Positions 6,269-12,773 are shown, numbered from the stretch's first letter. The stretch is DNA of 12,773 bases from Scatosoma sp045537295 (GCA_045537295.1 JAZSPG010000074.1:1-12773); one strand, 5' to 3'. Translations and numbers: made by a program. Notes: generated by a model not told the origin, from the sequence alone.

Positions 6269-7699
6269 TCAATATGCGCGCGCGTATACGATTACGTGTT
6301 GCGCGTCTTTACCGCAAACCGCACATTTTTCCGCACTTTCGCCCTCTGCGAACACTCTCGCCGTTGCGCCCGTTTCCGCTTTGATTTTATCCTCGCAGTC
6401 ACGGCAACCACACCAGCCGGCTTTTACGAAGTTTCCGTTTTCTACGCCCGCTAAAATGCCTTGCATATCCTCGGCGTAAACGATACGGCTATCCCGACGC
6501 TTTCTCGCCGATTCCAGCATATCCTTTTGCACGGTACTAAGCAATTCCTTCACGCTATCTACCGCGTTTGCAAGCGAAACTTCCGTCTTTTCCAAGGTAT
6601 CTCGGCGCGCGCAAAGCATTTTGCCCGCCTCGATATCGCGAGGACCGAGTTCTATTCTTACGGGTACGCCTTTCATTTCCCATTCGTTGAACTTCCAACC
6701 GGGGCTGTTGTCCGAATTATCCAAAACGACGCGGATACCCGCTTTTTCGAGTTCTTCTTTTAATTGTTCACATTTTTCAAGCACTCCGCCTTTCCGCGCC
6801 GCAATAGGTACGATAACGCATTGAGTAGGTGCAATCACGGGCGGGAATACCAAACCGCGTTCGTCGCCGTGCGTCATAATTATCGCGCCGATTAAACGGG
6901 TGGAAACACCGAACGAAGTCGTATACGCCGTTTGCAAACCGCCTTCCGTACCTTGAAATTCGATATTGAACGCTGTGGCGAAATTTTGTCCCAAGTAATG
7001 CGAAGTACCCGATTGCAAGCTCTTGCCGTCGCGCATCATTGCTTCCATCGTATAGGTAGCCACCGCGCCCGCAAATCTTTCCTTTTCCGTCTTTCTGCCC
7101 GTCAAAACGGGAATAGCAAGACAGTTTTCCATAAATTCCTTATACACACCGAGCATCGTTAAGGTGAACGCCTCCGCCTCCTCCGCGGTTGCGTGCGCCG
7201 TATGCCCTTCGTGCCATAAAAACTCGCTCGTTCTAAGGAACGGACGGGTGGTCTTTTCCCAGCGCATTACGTTGCACCATTGATTTACCTTCAAGGGCAA
7301 ATCGCGATAAGATTGCACCCACTTCGACATCATCGTTCCGATAATCGTTTCGGACGTAGGACGAATGGCAAGCGGTTCGCTAAGCTCTTCCCCGCCCGCG
7401 TGCGTAACCACCGCAACTTCTGGCGCAAACCCCTCGACGTGTTCCGCTTCTTTGGTGAAATAGCTCATTGGAATGAGCAACGGGAAATATGCGTTTTGAA
7501 TACCCTTTTGCTTAAATCTCGCGTCTAATTCCTTTTGTATATTTTCCCAAACCGCGTACCCGTAAGGACGGATAACCATCGTACCTTTTACTGGACCGTA
7601 GTCTACCATTTTCGTTTTCAGCACTACGTCCGTGTACCATTGCGGGAAATCTGCGTTAATATCCGCGATTTGTTCAACGAATTGTGTTTCTTTTGCCAT
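6269..7699 (-). CDS. proS: Prolyl-tRNA synthetase, archaeal/eukaryal-type (ProS type 3)
   Basis: The 476-residue class II aminoacyl-tRNA synthetase charges tRNA-Pro. The N-terminal catalytic core includes RPTSETIIG (113-121), motif 2 FLRTSEFLWHEGHTAH (154-169) and motif 3 around TRLIGAIIMTHGDERGL (267-283). An anticodon-binding domain follows (about 295-395). The C-terminal zinc domain has C430/C432/C435 and C459/C462, and the protein ends in VYARAY, with the terminal tyrosine typical of this type. The bacterial-type editing insertion between motifs 2 and 3 is absent. The ATG is preceded by GGAGGT. It has its own promoter and is separated by a hairpin from the next operon. Confidence 0.97.
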   Translation of the reverse strand: MAKETQFVEQIADINADFPQWYTDVVLKTKMVDYGPVKGTMVIRPYGYAVWENIQKELDARFKQKGIQNAYFPLLIPMSYFTKEAEHVEGFAPEVAVVTHAGGEELSEPLAIRPTSETIIGTMMSKWVQSYRDLPLKVNQWCNVMRWEKTTRPFLRTSEFLWHEGHTAHATAEEAEAFTLTMLGVYKEFMENCLAIPVLTGRKTEKERFAGAVATYTMEAMMRDGKSLQSGTSHYLGQNFATAFNIEFQGTEGGLQTAYTTSFGVSTRLIGAIIMTHGDERGLVFPPVIAPTQCVIVPIAARKGGVLEKCEQLKEELEKAGIRVVLDNSDNSPGWKFNEWEMKGVPVRIELGPRDIEAGKMLCARRDTLEKTEVSLANAVDSVKELLSTVQKDMLESARKRRDSRIVYAEDMQGILAGVENGNFVKAGWCGCRDCEDKIKAETGATARVFAEGESAEKCAVCGKDAQHVIVYARAY

Positions 7700-7711
7700 A
7701 CTAACCTCCGT

Positions 7712-7733
7712 CCGTCTTACCTTTCATAGACGG
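7712..7733 (-). promoter_or_regulatory. Small hairpin in the proS leader beside the ribosome binding site
   Basis: CCGTCT and AGACGG form a 6-bp stem around a 10-base loop in the predicted 48-base proS 5' leader, immediately upstream of GGAGGT. The loop contains an ATG that opens an 8-codon frame (MKGKTDGG) ending one base before the proS ATG. It has no proline codons and only a weak ribosome binding site, so an attenuator role is not supported; an effect on initiation is possible. Confidence 0.35.
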
Positions 7734-7754
7734 CTCGCCTTTTTTAACTTTACT

Positions 7755-7783
7755 ATTATAACGCAAAACGCTTGAAAAGACAA
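7755..7783 (-). promoter_or_regulatory. proS promoter
   Basis: On the minus strand TTGTCT (7783-7778) and a perfect TATAAT (7760-7755) have a 17-base spacer. Transcription would start near 7748, giving a leader of about 48 bases, too short for a T-box. The -35 element and most of the spacer lie within the inverted repeat at 7763-7792. Confidence 0.7.
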
Positions 7784-7792
7784 GCGTTTTGC
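7763..7792 (-). terminator. 12-bp-stem inverted repeat: weak terminator or operator
   Basis: GCAAAACGCTTG, a six-base spacer and CAAGCGTTTTGC form a perfect 12-bp dyad starting 7 bases after the stop of the third membrane paralog. It could end that operon, but on the minus strand it is followed by GTTATAATAG rather than a T-run. The T-rich flank (TTTTATTTTTTT) is on the plus strand, where there is no gene to terminate. Because it covers the -35 and spacer of the proS promoter, it could equally be a protein-binding dyad. Confidence 0.45.
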
Positions 7793-7799
7793 GAAGGTT

Positions 7800-9674
7800 T
7801 TATTTTTTTACGTACGCCTCAAATTTACGAAGCGAGAATATCTTGTCGCAAGCGGGACAGCGGTGATAGGGCGAGGTTTCTCGCACCATCAATTCCTTAC
7901 CGCATCTAGGACATCTTATTCGCCATTGCTTGTTGGGGTCGAGCGGGGTTTGAATTTCAACGGGCTCTTCGCTAAACTGCATATTCGCCGTTTCTACGAC
8001 GGGCGTTTGCGTTTGCGTTACAGGCGTTTGCGTTACGCTTTCCTCTACCGCGGTTTCCGCTACGCCCGCGCCGATAGTCGCGCCTGCCACCGCGCCCAAA
8101 ACCGTCGCCGTTTGCACCGTTTTTGCGTTCTTTTTCGCATTCTTTTTCTCGCTCTTTTTCGCTAATTTCTTCTCTTTTTTCGCAAGTTTCTTTTGCTTTT
8201 TTAAGTTCTTTTTTTCTTCCGCTTTCGCGCGTTTTATTTCTTTGCCCTTTTCCTTCTTTTCGCCTTCTTTATGTTCCGCCTCCTGCGTCGCAGGGGAAGG
8301 CGTAGGTTTCAAATAGTCGGGTGCGGGCGAGGGTGCAGGTCTTTCCGCCATCGCCGAGCAAGGCTGTTGCATAGGCATAGAAGGATATACAGGTACTTGC
8401 TGATACACAGGCACTTGTTGATATACAGGTACTTGTTGATATACGGGTACTTGTTGGTACACGGGTACTTGCTGATACACAGGCACGGGAACTTGTACCT
8501 GTTGTTGTACGGGGTACGGATAATAAACGGGTATGTATACGGGCGAAGATTGCGCACTCGCTTGTTGCTGATACACGATAGGTTGTACCGTTGCGGGATA
8601 GGGTGCGGGTTGCACCGTAGGCATAGGTTGTTCCGTTTCCTCCTCCGCGTTCGTTTTCTTTCTCGATTTGAAAATGCAATCCAGCAAGAACGCCAAAAAC
8701 GCTACGCCCGCGATTATCAAATAGTCTTTCGCCGTACCGTCAAGCTTAGTGTCCATATACGCCAAGGCAAACGCTCCGCCTGCCGTAAGGAAGGTAAAGA
8801 ACGAGAATACCCGATAATTTTTCATTCCCGCGCCGTCCATACCGAAACGGTTATATTCGGTATTTGCCGTCGCGTGTTTTACAAGCACGAACAGCCAAAT
8901 AAGGATAAGCGCTTGCAACGCTACGGGAACGACGGTTTTCACAAGGTCGCCCGCAAAGATATTTTGTTTATTCAAGAGTGCTTGCACGGTGTCGCCCAAG
9001 GTACAAACGGGCAAGAAATAATAGATAATTACCGCCGTCGCTACGACTTGCACGAGGTTGCGGAAGAAATACACGAACAAACCGCATTCTCTCTTTTCTT
9101 CCTCGACCATACCTCTTTCCCCGCCGACGTTGAAAAAGCTCACCTTACCGCTAACCAGTCCTGCGAGGAAATGCACGAACAGTCCTACCGCAAGCACGGC
9201 GTACGCGTACATAGTCAATGTTTTTTCTACCGCCGTAGGTTGTAATATGTAAATAATCAAATAGAAATTGATAATGCCCGCAAACGAACCGGAGAAGCGT
9301 TTCGCCATTTGTTCCATCGCACGCATATTTTTATTGTAGCCGTTAACGTATCGCGTTCCCCTTCTCGTCAAGTTACGCAGTTTACCCAAACAACCGAAGA
9401 AGTTGAAAAGACAGGTAAGCAGAATAAGCGCATAGAACGCAGAAGTAATTATCGCAAGCAAATCACGGTTTGCGTTTGCAATCGCCTTAAAGGGCTTGAA
9501 AAAGCTCATTATCCATAACTGCGTACCGCCTATTTTTAATATCGGCATACACGCCAGCGCCAACAGGGCAAGCGAGCCTAACAAATACAGCGTACCCGCA
9601 AACTTCGCTTTGGAATGCGCTTTTCTTACTCTTTTTCTCAATGCGCCCGCATTTCTCGATTGATATGCTTTCAT
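7800..9674 (-). CDS. Membrane paralog C: eight-span core with repeat, Lys-rich region and zinc ribbon
   Basis: I do not recognise this family. The 624-residue protein (625 if the adjacent GTG at 9677-9675 is used) begins like paralog B (MKAYQSRNAG, then RKRVRK and KAKFAG.LYLLG). About eight hydrophobic segments follow (near 27-49, 72-95, 132-146, 153-176, 206-225, 247-269, 290-308, 319-337). Positive charges place both ends and the even-numbered loops in the cytosol. Conserved loops read GYNKNMRAM (about 112) and EYNRFGMDGAGMKN (about 273). The extension unique to this copy has a Pro/Gln/Tyr-rich stretch with five YQQVPV repeats (about 398-430), a Lys-rich run (about 470-518), a Gly/Ala-rich hydrophobic stretch (VLGAVAGATIGAGVA), and a zinc ribbon CPRC...CPAC (about 588-609). 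I prefer the ATG because it aligns with paralog B and lies 9 bases from AAGGAG. Confidence 0.88.
   Translation of the reverse strand: MKAYQSRNAGALRKRVRKAHSKAKFAGTLYLLGSLALLALACMPILKIGGTQLWIMSFFKPFKAIANANRDLLAIITSAFYALILLTCLFNFFGCLGKLRNLTRRGTRYVNGYNKNMRAMEQMAKRFSGSFAGIINFYLIIYILQPTAVEKTLTMYAYAVLAVGLFVHFLAGLVSGKVSFFNVGGERGMVEEEKRECGLFVYFFRNLVQVVATAVIIYYFLPVCTLGDTVQALLNKQNIFAGDLVKTVVPVALQALILIWLFVLVKHATANTEYNRFGMDGAGMKNYRVFSFFTFLTAGGAFALAYMDTKLDGTAKDYLIIAGVAFLAFLLDCIFKSRKKTNAEEETEQPMPTVQPAPYPATVQPIVYQQQASAQSSPVYIPVYYPYPVQQQVQVPVPVYQQVPVYQQVPVYQQVPVYQQVPVYQQVPVYPSMPMQQPCSAMAERPAPSPAPDYLKPTPSPATQEAEHKEGEKKEKGKEIKRAKAEEKKNLKKQKKLAKKEKKLAKKSEKKNAKKNAKTVQTATVLGAVAGATIGAGVAETAVEESVTQTPVTQTQTPVVETANMQFSEEPVEIQTPLDPNKQWRIRCPRCGKELMVRETSPYHRCPACDKIFSLRKFEAYVKK
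8385..8483 (-). repeat. 18-bp tandem repeat encoding YQQVPV
   Basis: Five consecutive copies of an 18-base unit (for example TACCAACAAGTACCCGTG on the minus strand) encode the hexapeptide Y-Q-Q-V-P-V in membrane paralog C. Copies differ mainly at third codon positions (GTA/GTG, TAT/TAC), so the peptide is more conserved than the DNA. The unit is a multiple of three, so copy-number changes would keep the frame. Confidence 0.93.
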
Positions 9675-9690
9675 CACCGTTTTCTCCTTA

Positions 9691-10893
9691 TTAAATAATC
9701 GTATTGTTATATTTCGCGTCTTCGCTTTCCGCGAAATACGCGTTCGTGTCTATATCGTCAAAACTACCGTGCTGACGCGGTCTTATAAAGCAATCGAGCA
9801 AGAACCCAACGAACGCAACGCCCGCCGAAACGAGTAATTGCTGATTGAGGGTTTGCTCCGACCAAATTAAAATCTCGCCGAATCCGAACTTATTCAAACA
9901 ACCAAGCCCCGCTAAGCAAAGCGCGCCGAGGAAAGAAAATACCGCAAAGTTTTTCATTCCCGCACCGTCCAAGCCGTCGCGGTTAAATTCGGTTGCCGAT
10001 ACCGCGTGTTTAATCATTACCATAAGGCAAATCCAAACGAGCAGTTCTACGCAAAGCGGTACAAGCAGTTTCATATTCGCAAGCGCCTTAAAGTTGCGTT
10101 GCACTACGGCTAAATCCAAAACCTCTTTTAATAAAACGCCCAAGGACGCGTTGGACGGGTTTGCACCCGTAGATTTATTCACGTCGAACGGATAGCAAAC
10201 GAACAAGACGAAAATCCCCGCAACTATGGCGAGTTGGAAGATATTTCTAAGGAAGAATACGAACAAACCGTGTTCGCGTTCCTCTTCCTCTATTTTATCA
10301 CCCGTAGTAAACAGCGTTACTCTGCCCTCGATAAGCCCCGCAATAAAATGAAGCGCAAGCCCGCCGATAATCGCGTAATAACCGAATTGCGTAAATTTCG
10401 CTCCGCCGAGCGCGAAAATAATTAAATTGCAAATAATCACCGCGCCAAGCGAACTTGCATAGCGTTTGCTCAAATCGTCCATAGCGTACGCGTTACGGTT
10501 GAAACCGTTGGAATAGCTCGCACGGCGTTTGAACAGCCAGTTCAATTTACCCAAACCGCGTAAAGCGTTGATAACGACGGTAAGCAACAACACCGCGTAA
10601 ACGAGCGCGGACACCGCACGGACGAGCAGGTCTGCGTTTTTAAGCAACGCGGAAATCCCACCCGAAGCTCCGTCGCCTTTGACGAGGAAAATTACTTCGC
10701 TAATGAAAGTTTTTATTATCGGCATTTTGCCGTTAGGGGATATGTACGCACCGCCCACGAACGCTATAATCGCCGTCGCTACGGCAAGTCCGAGCGTTCC
10801 TAATAAATACAAAACACCGGCAAACTTCGCCTTGCCTTGCACCTTTCTTACTCTCTTTTTGAGCAACGAGGCTTTGGATTGAATTCGTTTCAT
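9691..10893 (-). CDS. Membrane paralog B, unrecognised eight-span family
   Basis: The 400-residue protein is clearly homologous to its two neighbours. It has a basic N-terminus (KKRVRKVQGKAKFAGVLYLL, 12-31) and about eight hydrophobic segments (near 25-48, 90-112, 148-163, 168-190, 217-234, 274-296, 314-332, 351-370). Three conserved, probably cytoplasmic loops read LNWLFKRRAS..GFNRNAYAMDD (117-140), EEEEREHGLFVFFLRN (202-217) and EFNRDGLDGAGMKN (302-315). The core ends in AGVAFVGFLLDC, followed by a short acidic tail. No enzyme motif or signal peptide is evident. It starts 38 bases after paralog A with AAGGAG 6 bases from the ATG, and paralog C follows 16 bases later, so the three are one operon. 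The function is unknown; a transporter-like or membrane-organising role cannot be decided. Confidence 0.88.
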   Translation of the reverse strand: MKRIQSKASLLKKRVRKVQGKAKFAGVLYLLGTLGLAVATAIIAFVGGAYISPNGKMPIIKTFISEVIFLVKGDGASGGISALLKNADLLVRAVSALVYAVLLLTVVINALRGLGKLNWLFKRRASYSNGFNRNAYAMDDLSKRYASSLGAVIICNLIIFALGGAKFTQFGYYAIIGGLALHFIAGLIEGRVTLFTTGDKIEEEEREHGLFVFFLRNIFQLAIVAGIFVLFVCYPFDVNKSTGANPSNASLGVLLKEVLDLAVVQRNFKALANMKLLVPLCVELLVWICLMVMIKHAVSATEFNRDGLDGAGMKNFAVFSFLGALCLAGLGCLNKFGFGEILIWSEQTLNQQLLVSAGVAFVGFLLDCFIRPRQHGSFDDIDTNAYFAESEDAKYNNTII

Positions 10894-10931
10894 AAAAAGC
10901 TCCTTACCTTAAAATCCTTATCTTCTTTTTA

Positions 10932-12062
10932 TTATCTTTCGTCGGGCAAATATACACCCGGTTTGTCGTAATTCTCTTTGATAAACAAGCCCGTTTCCAC
11001 TTCGTCCGACTGCGCGTACTTGTTCTTGGGTAAATTAATTAAACAAAGCTCGATAACAAACCCTACAAATGCAACCCCCGCAATAATCAATACGGAAGTA
11101 TCCACCGCTATCTTCGCTATTGCCTTCGCGTACGCAAACGCACCACCCGCCGTAAGTAACAACAACAGCGACAGCCATAAATACGATTTTCTGCCCGTCG
11201 CGTCCGCACCGTCGGGGTCGTATTCCTTATTACTTACTATATAGCCTACCATTACGCTCAGCCACAGTGCGATAGCCAACTGCAACGCCGACATAATCAA
11301 CGCGGGCATATCTTTGGTCAACGCACCGATACCGCCCGTAAGCACTTTATCCACCGCCTCGCGCAAGGTATTGCCTTTTACGAAGAAATACACCGCCACC
11401 GCCGTCAACGCGATTTGGAATAAATTACGAACGAACGGAGCAAAACTGCCGACTTCGCGTTTTTCCTCATACAACTCCCCGTCCGTAGAGAACAGGCTTA
11501 CCGTTCCGCCTATCGTTCCGCAAAGGAAATGAAAGAACAGCCCTGCGCCCAAAAGCGCGTAGGCGAGCATAGAAAGGGTCACTTTTCCGCCCGCAACGAT
11601 AGCGATTAAAAAATGAAAAATCACCGCCGAGGCAAACGCGCGGGAAAAATATCTACCCATATCGTCCATAGCGTAAGCGTTGCGGTTAAAACCGTATAAT
11701 TTGCTAGCTTTTCTCTTAAAAAGCCAGTTCAGCGAACAAATACTTTTGATTACGCAAAAGAGCATAATCAACAGCATCAAGCCGTAAAGAGCGGAAGTGA
11801 ACAGCGGAATAAAATTCGCTTTTATCGCTTTTACGATACCCGCACCAAAATTCGCGCTTGTGAACACTTTCCAAAAGCTCGTTGCGCCAAGCGTTACACC
11901 CTCTAAGGTGACTAACTGCATACAACTAAGCGCGACGATGGCGAAAAGACCGAGTAAATACAAAACCCCGACGAATTTCGCTTTCGCTTGGTTTTTGGCT
12001 ATACGGCGTTTCAAATACGCGTACTGTTTCGTGAGCGAATTGGCAGACTTTTGCTTTGCCAT
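10932..12062 (-). CDS. Membrane paralog A, unrecognised eight-span family
   Basis: The 376-residue protein is the first of the tandem paralogs. It has a basic N-terminus (LKRRIAKNQAKAKFVGVLYL, 17-36) and hydrophobic segments near 31-51, 85-107, 142-157, 161-184, 213-228, 254-276, 293-312 and 323-343. Conserved loops are LNWLFKRKAS..GFNRNAYAMDD (111-134) and EEKREVGSF (199-207). The third loop is degenerate here (EYDPDGADATGRKSY) compared with EFNRDGLDGAGMKN in paralog B. The frame is open to an ATG 14 codons upstream (12104), but GGAGGT lies 6 bases before the ATG at 12062 and encodes part of that would-be extension, so 12062 is the better start. The promoter is 91 bases further upstream. The function is unknown. 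Confidence 0.88.
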   Translation of the reverse strand: MAKQKSANSLTKQYAYLKRRIAKNQAKAKFVGVLYLLGLFAIVALSCMQLVTLEGVTLGATSFWKVFTSANFGAGIVKAIKANFIPLFTSALYGLMLLIMLFCVIKSICSLNWLFKRKASKLYGFNRNAYAMDDMGRYFSRAFASAVIFHFLIAIVAGGKVTLSMLAYALLGAGLFFHFLCGTIGGTVSLFSTDGELYEEKREVGSFAPFVRNLFQIALTAVAVYFFVKGNTLREAVDKVLTGGIGALTKDMPALIMSALQLAIALWLSVMVGYIVSNKEYDPDGADATGRKSYLWLSLLLLLTAGGAFAYAKAIAKIAVDTSVLIIAGVAFVGFVIELCLINLPKNKYAQSDEVETGLFIKENYDKPGVYLPDER

Positions 12063-12068
12063 TTTTCT

Positions 12069-12074
12069 ACCTCC
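12069..12074 (-). promoter_or_regulatory. Ribosome binding site that sets the start of paralog A
   Basis: GGAGGT on the minus strand, 6 bases before the ATG at 12062-12060. The alternative in-frame ATG at 12104 has no comparable element upstream. Confidence 0.8.
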
Positions 12075-12077
12075 GTT

Positions 12078-12141
12078 GGACGTTCTTATGCTTTTAATGC
12101 GCATTTAATTTACGAAATTACGGCTACAAGTTAGAATGTCC
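12078..12141 (-). promoter_or_regulatory. Possible folded 5' leader of the membrane-paralog operon
   Basis: Within the predicted 91-base leader, GGACATTC (12141-12134) can pair with GAACGTCC (12085-12078) with one A-C mismatch, enclosing about 48 bases including the self-complementary ATGCGCAT. The closing strand ends 3 bases before GGAGGT. It matches no riboswitch class that I know. The structure is modest and may be chance. Confidence 0.25.
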
Positions 12142-12159
12142 GATTTTTTCCTTTTATTT

Positions 12160-12188
12160 ATTATAGCGTATTTTGATAATAAAGTCAA
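12160..12188 (-). promoter_or_regulatory. Promoter of the three-paralog membrane operon
   Basis: On the minus strand TTGACT (12188-12183) and TATAAT (12165-12160) are separated by 17 bases, a near-perfect sigma-A promoter. Transcription should start near 12153, leaving a leader of about 91 bases. It lies just downstream of the terminator of the preceding gene, so the operon is an independent unit. Confidence 0.85.
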
Positions 12189-12199
12189 TATTCTTACCT

Positions 12200-12244
12200 A
12201 AAAAAATTAACGGGAAATGCAAAAAATTTTCCACATTTCCCATT
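12200..12244 (-). terminator. Intrinsic terminator of the AT-rich upstream gene
   Basis: On the minus strand AATGGGAAATG pairs with CATTTCCCGTT (11 bp, one T-G pair) around a 14-base loop and is followed by TTAATTTTTTT. It sits 36 bases past the stop at 12281. The plus-strand flank (ATTATTTTTCTTTC) is also T-rich, so it could act in both directions. Confidence 0.8.
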
Positions 12245-12280
12245 ATTTTTCTTTCTTTTTCGACTTTATTTTGATTTATA

Positions 12281-12773
12281 CTATTCCAAACAAGAAAAAT
12301 TCATAAAAAACTCATTATTAAAACAAGAATAGTCGTATTTTAAGCCTTTTGTGGTAACCACCCCGTCTTTTGTTATCGTTAACGTTGTTTTTTGGTTATC
12401 TGTAATTTGGTATGTATCAATATTAGTATCATCAAACTTCAAAACGTCTTTTGTGTTAAAAATGTAAAAATAACATTTTTTATCCAGTTTGTTGTTAAAA
12501 ACGGCTATCCAAACATAAAAAACATCATCGCCCATATCATATCTAATTTTGGGGTGAAAACTAAATTTTTTCTCATCCGAATTATGAGCAGAATATTTTC
12601 CTTCGGATGTTTTAACTTGTAGATATCTCGAAATGACAGTTAATTCTGTTTTTTTGCAATGCTCGCAAAGATTTGTTACACACTTTGCATTATTTCCTTT
12701 ATATTTTGCGTGTCTAATTAGCTGGTTGCTATATTTTTGGCATTTTGGGCACCAATATTTTGTAATAGTAAAA
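12281..12773 (-). CDS. AT-rich gene for a zinc-finger-like hypothetical protein, 5' end outside window
   Basis: The frame stays open from the right edge to a TGA/TAA-type stop at 12281, giving the last 163 residues. An internal ATG at 12535 would start an 84-residue protein, but the open frame upstream contains good zinc-knuckle coding, so the gene is longer. Visible features are WCPKC (C8/C11 of the visible part) and LCEHC (C36/C39), a likely zinc-ribbon pair, then a charged middle (about 45-75) and a strand-rich C-terminus (about 82-163). I do not recognise the family. Base composition is lower in GC than its neighbours: two 60-base lines I counted (12301-12360, 12481-12540) have 16 and 20 G+C, against 34 for 11101-11160. 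This suggests foreign origin. A strong terminator follows. Confidence 0.72.
   Translation of the reverse strand, partial: FTITKYWCPKCQKYSNQLIRHAKYKGNNAKCVTNLCEHCKKTELTVISRYLQVKTSEGKYSAHNSDEKKFSFHPKIRYDMGDDVFYVWIAVFNNKLDKKCYFYIFNTKDVLKFDDTNIDTYQITDNQKTTLTITKDGVVTTKGLKYDYSCFNNEFFMNFSCLE

Noticed and set aside
7700..7760. T-box or proline attenuator ahead of proS
   Set aside because: The leader after the predicted start is only about 48 bases, lacks T-box features, and the small frame in it has no proline codons.
8385..8483. CRISPR-like array
   Set aside because: The 18-base units are directly contiguous without spacers and encode an in-frame peptide repeat.
8271..9245. Long plus-strand open frame (324 codons) opposite membrane paralog C
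   Set aside because: It is the mirror of the repetitive, Lys-rich and membrane-coding sequence on the other strand. The product is Arg/Tyr/His-rich low-complexity, there is no ribosome binding site, and the minus-strand gene has clear homologs next door.
12063..12104. Upstream in-frame ATG extending paralog A by 14 residues
   Set aside because: No ribosome binding site precedes it, and the extension encodes the GGAGGT that serves the downstream ATG.
12281..12535. Treating the AT-rich frame as a complete 84-residue gene
   Set aside because: The same frame stays open to the right edge and encodes two CxxC knuckles upstream, so the ATG at 12535 is internal.
1..12773. Transposons, integrases, tRNA/rRNA genes, prophage genes
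   Set aside because: No transposase or integrase motifs, terminal inverted repeats or tRNA-like cloverleaf sequences were seen in reading both strands.

Overview
This window looks like chromosomal DNA from a member of the Bacillota, probably an uncultivated clostridial lineage. It carries an McsA-McsB-ClpC protein-arginine-phosphorylation/proteolysis cluster, sigma-A-type promoters, GGAGG-type ribosome binding sites and an archaeal/eukaryal-type prolyl-tRNA synthetase. The species cannot be named from the sequence. Every gene I can support lies on the minus strand, so transcription runs from high to low coordinates.

Reading in the direction of transcription: (1) 12773-12281 is the 3' part of an AT-rich gene for a protein with two CxxC knuckles. 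It is closed by a strong intrinsic terminator (12244-12200). (2) A consensus promoter (TTGACT-17-TATAAT, 12188-12160) drives a tandem of three paralogous multi-membrane proteins (12062-10932, 10893-9691, 9674-7800). I do not recognise this family. The third copy carries a long extension with a YQQVPV hexapeptide repeat, a Lys-rich segment, a Gly/Ala-rich stretch and a C-terminal zinc ribbon. (3) A 12-bp-stem inverted repeat (7792-7763) overlaps the promoter of proS (7699-6269), which is followed by a 13-bp-stem hairpin. (4) A second promoter (6195-6167) starts a probable single operon: XRE-type HTH protein with four membrane spans, mcsA, mcsB, clpC, aroC, aroB. AroB runs off the left edge.

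McsB phosphorylates arginines with McsA as adaptor and activator. ClpC recognises the marked proteins and feeds them to ClpP, which is not in the window. AroB and AroC are the second and last enzymes of the shikimate pathway to chorismate. Joining them to clpC is unusual; the aroC ribosome binding site lies inside the last codons of clpC.

The most notable points are: an XRE-membrane regulator where CtsR is normally encoded, with a promoter placed so that its transcript should be leaderless; loss in ClpC of one of the two glutamates known to bind phospho-arginine, together with an apparently missing RDxxRA motif in McsB; and the uncharacterised three-paralog membrane-protein operon with conserved cytoplasmic FNR-type loops. 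Nothing here looks like a mobile element, CRISPR array or RNA gene, and no stretch longer than about 220 bases lacks a gene.
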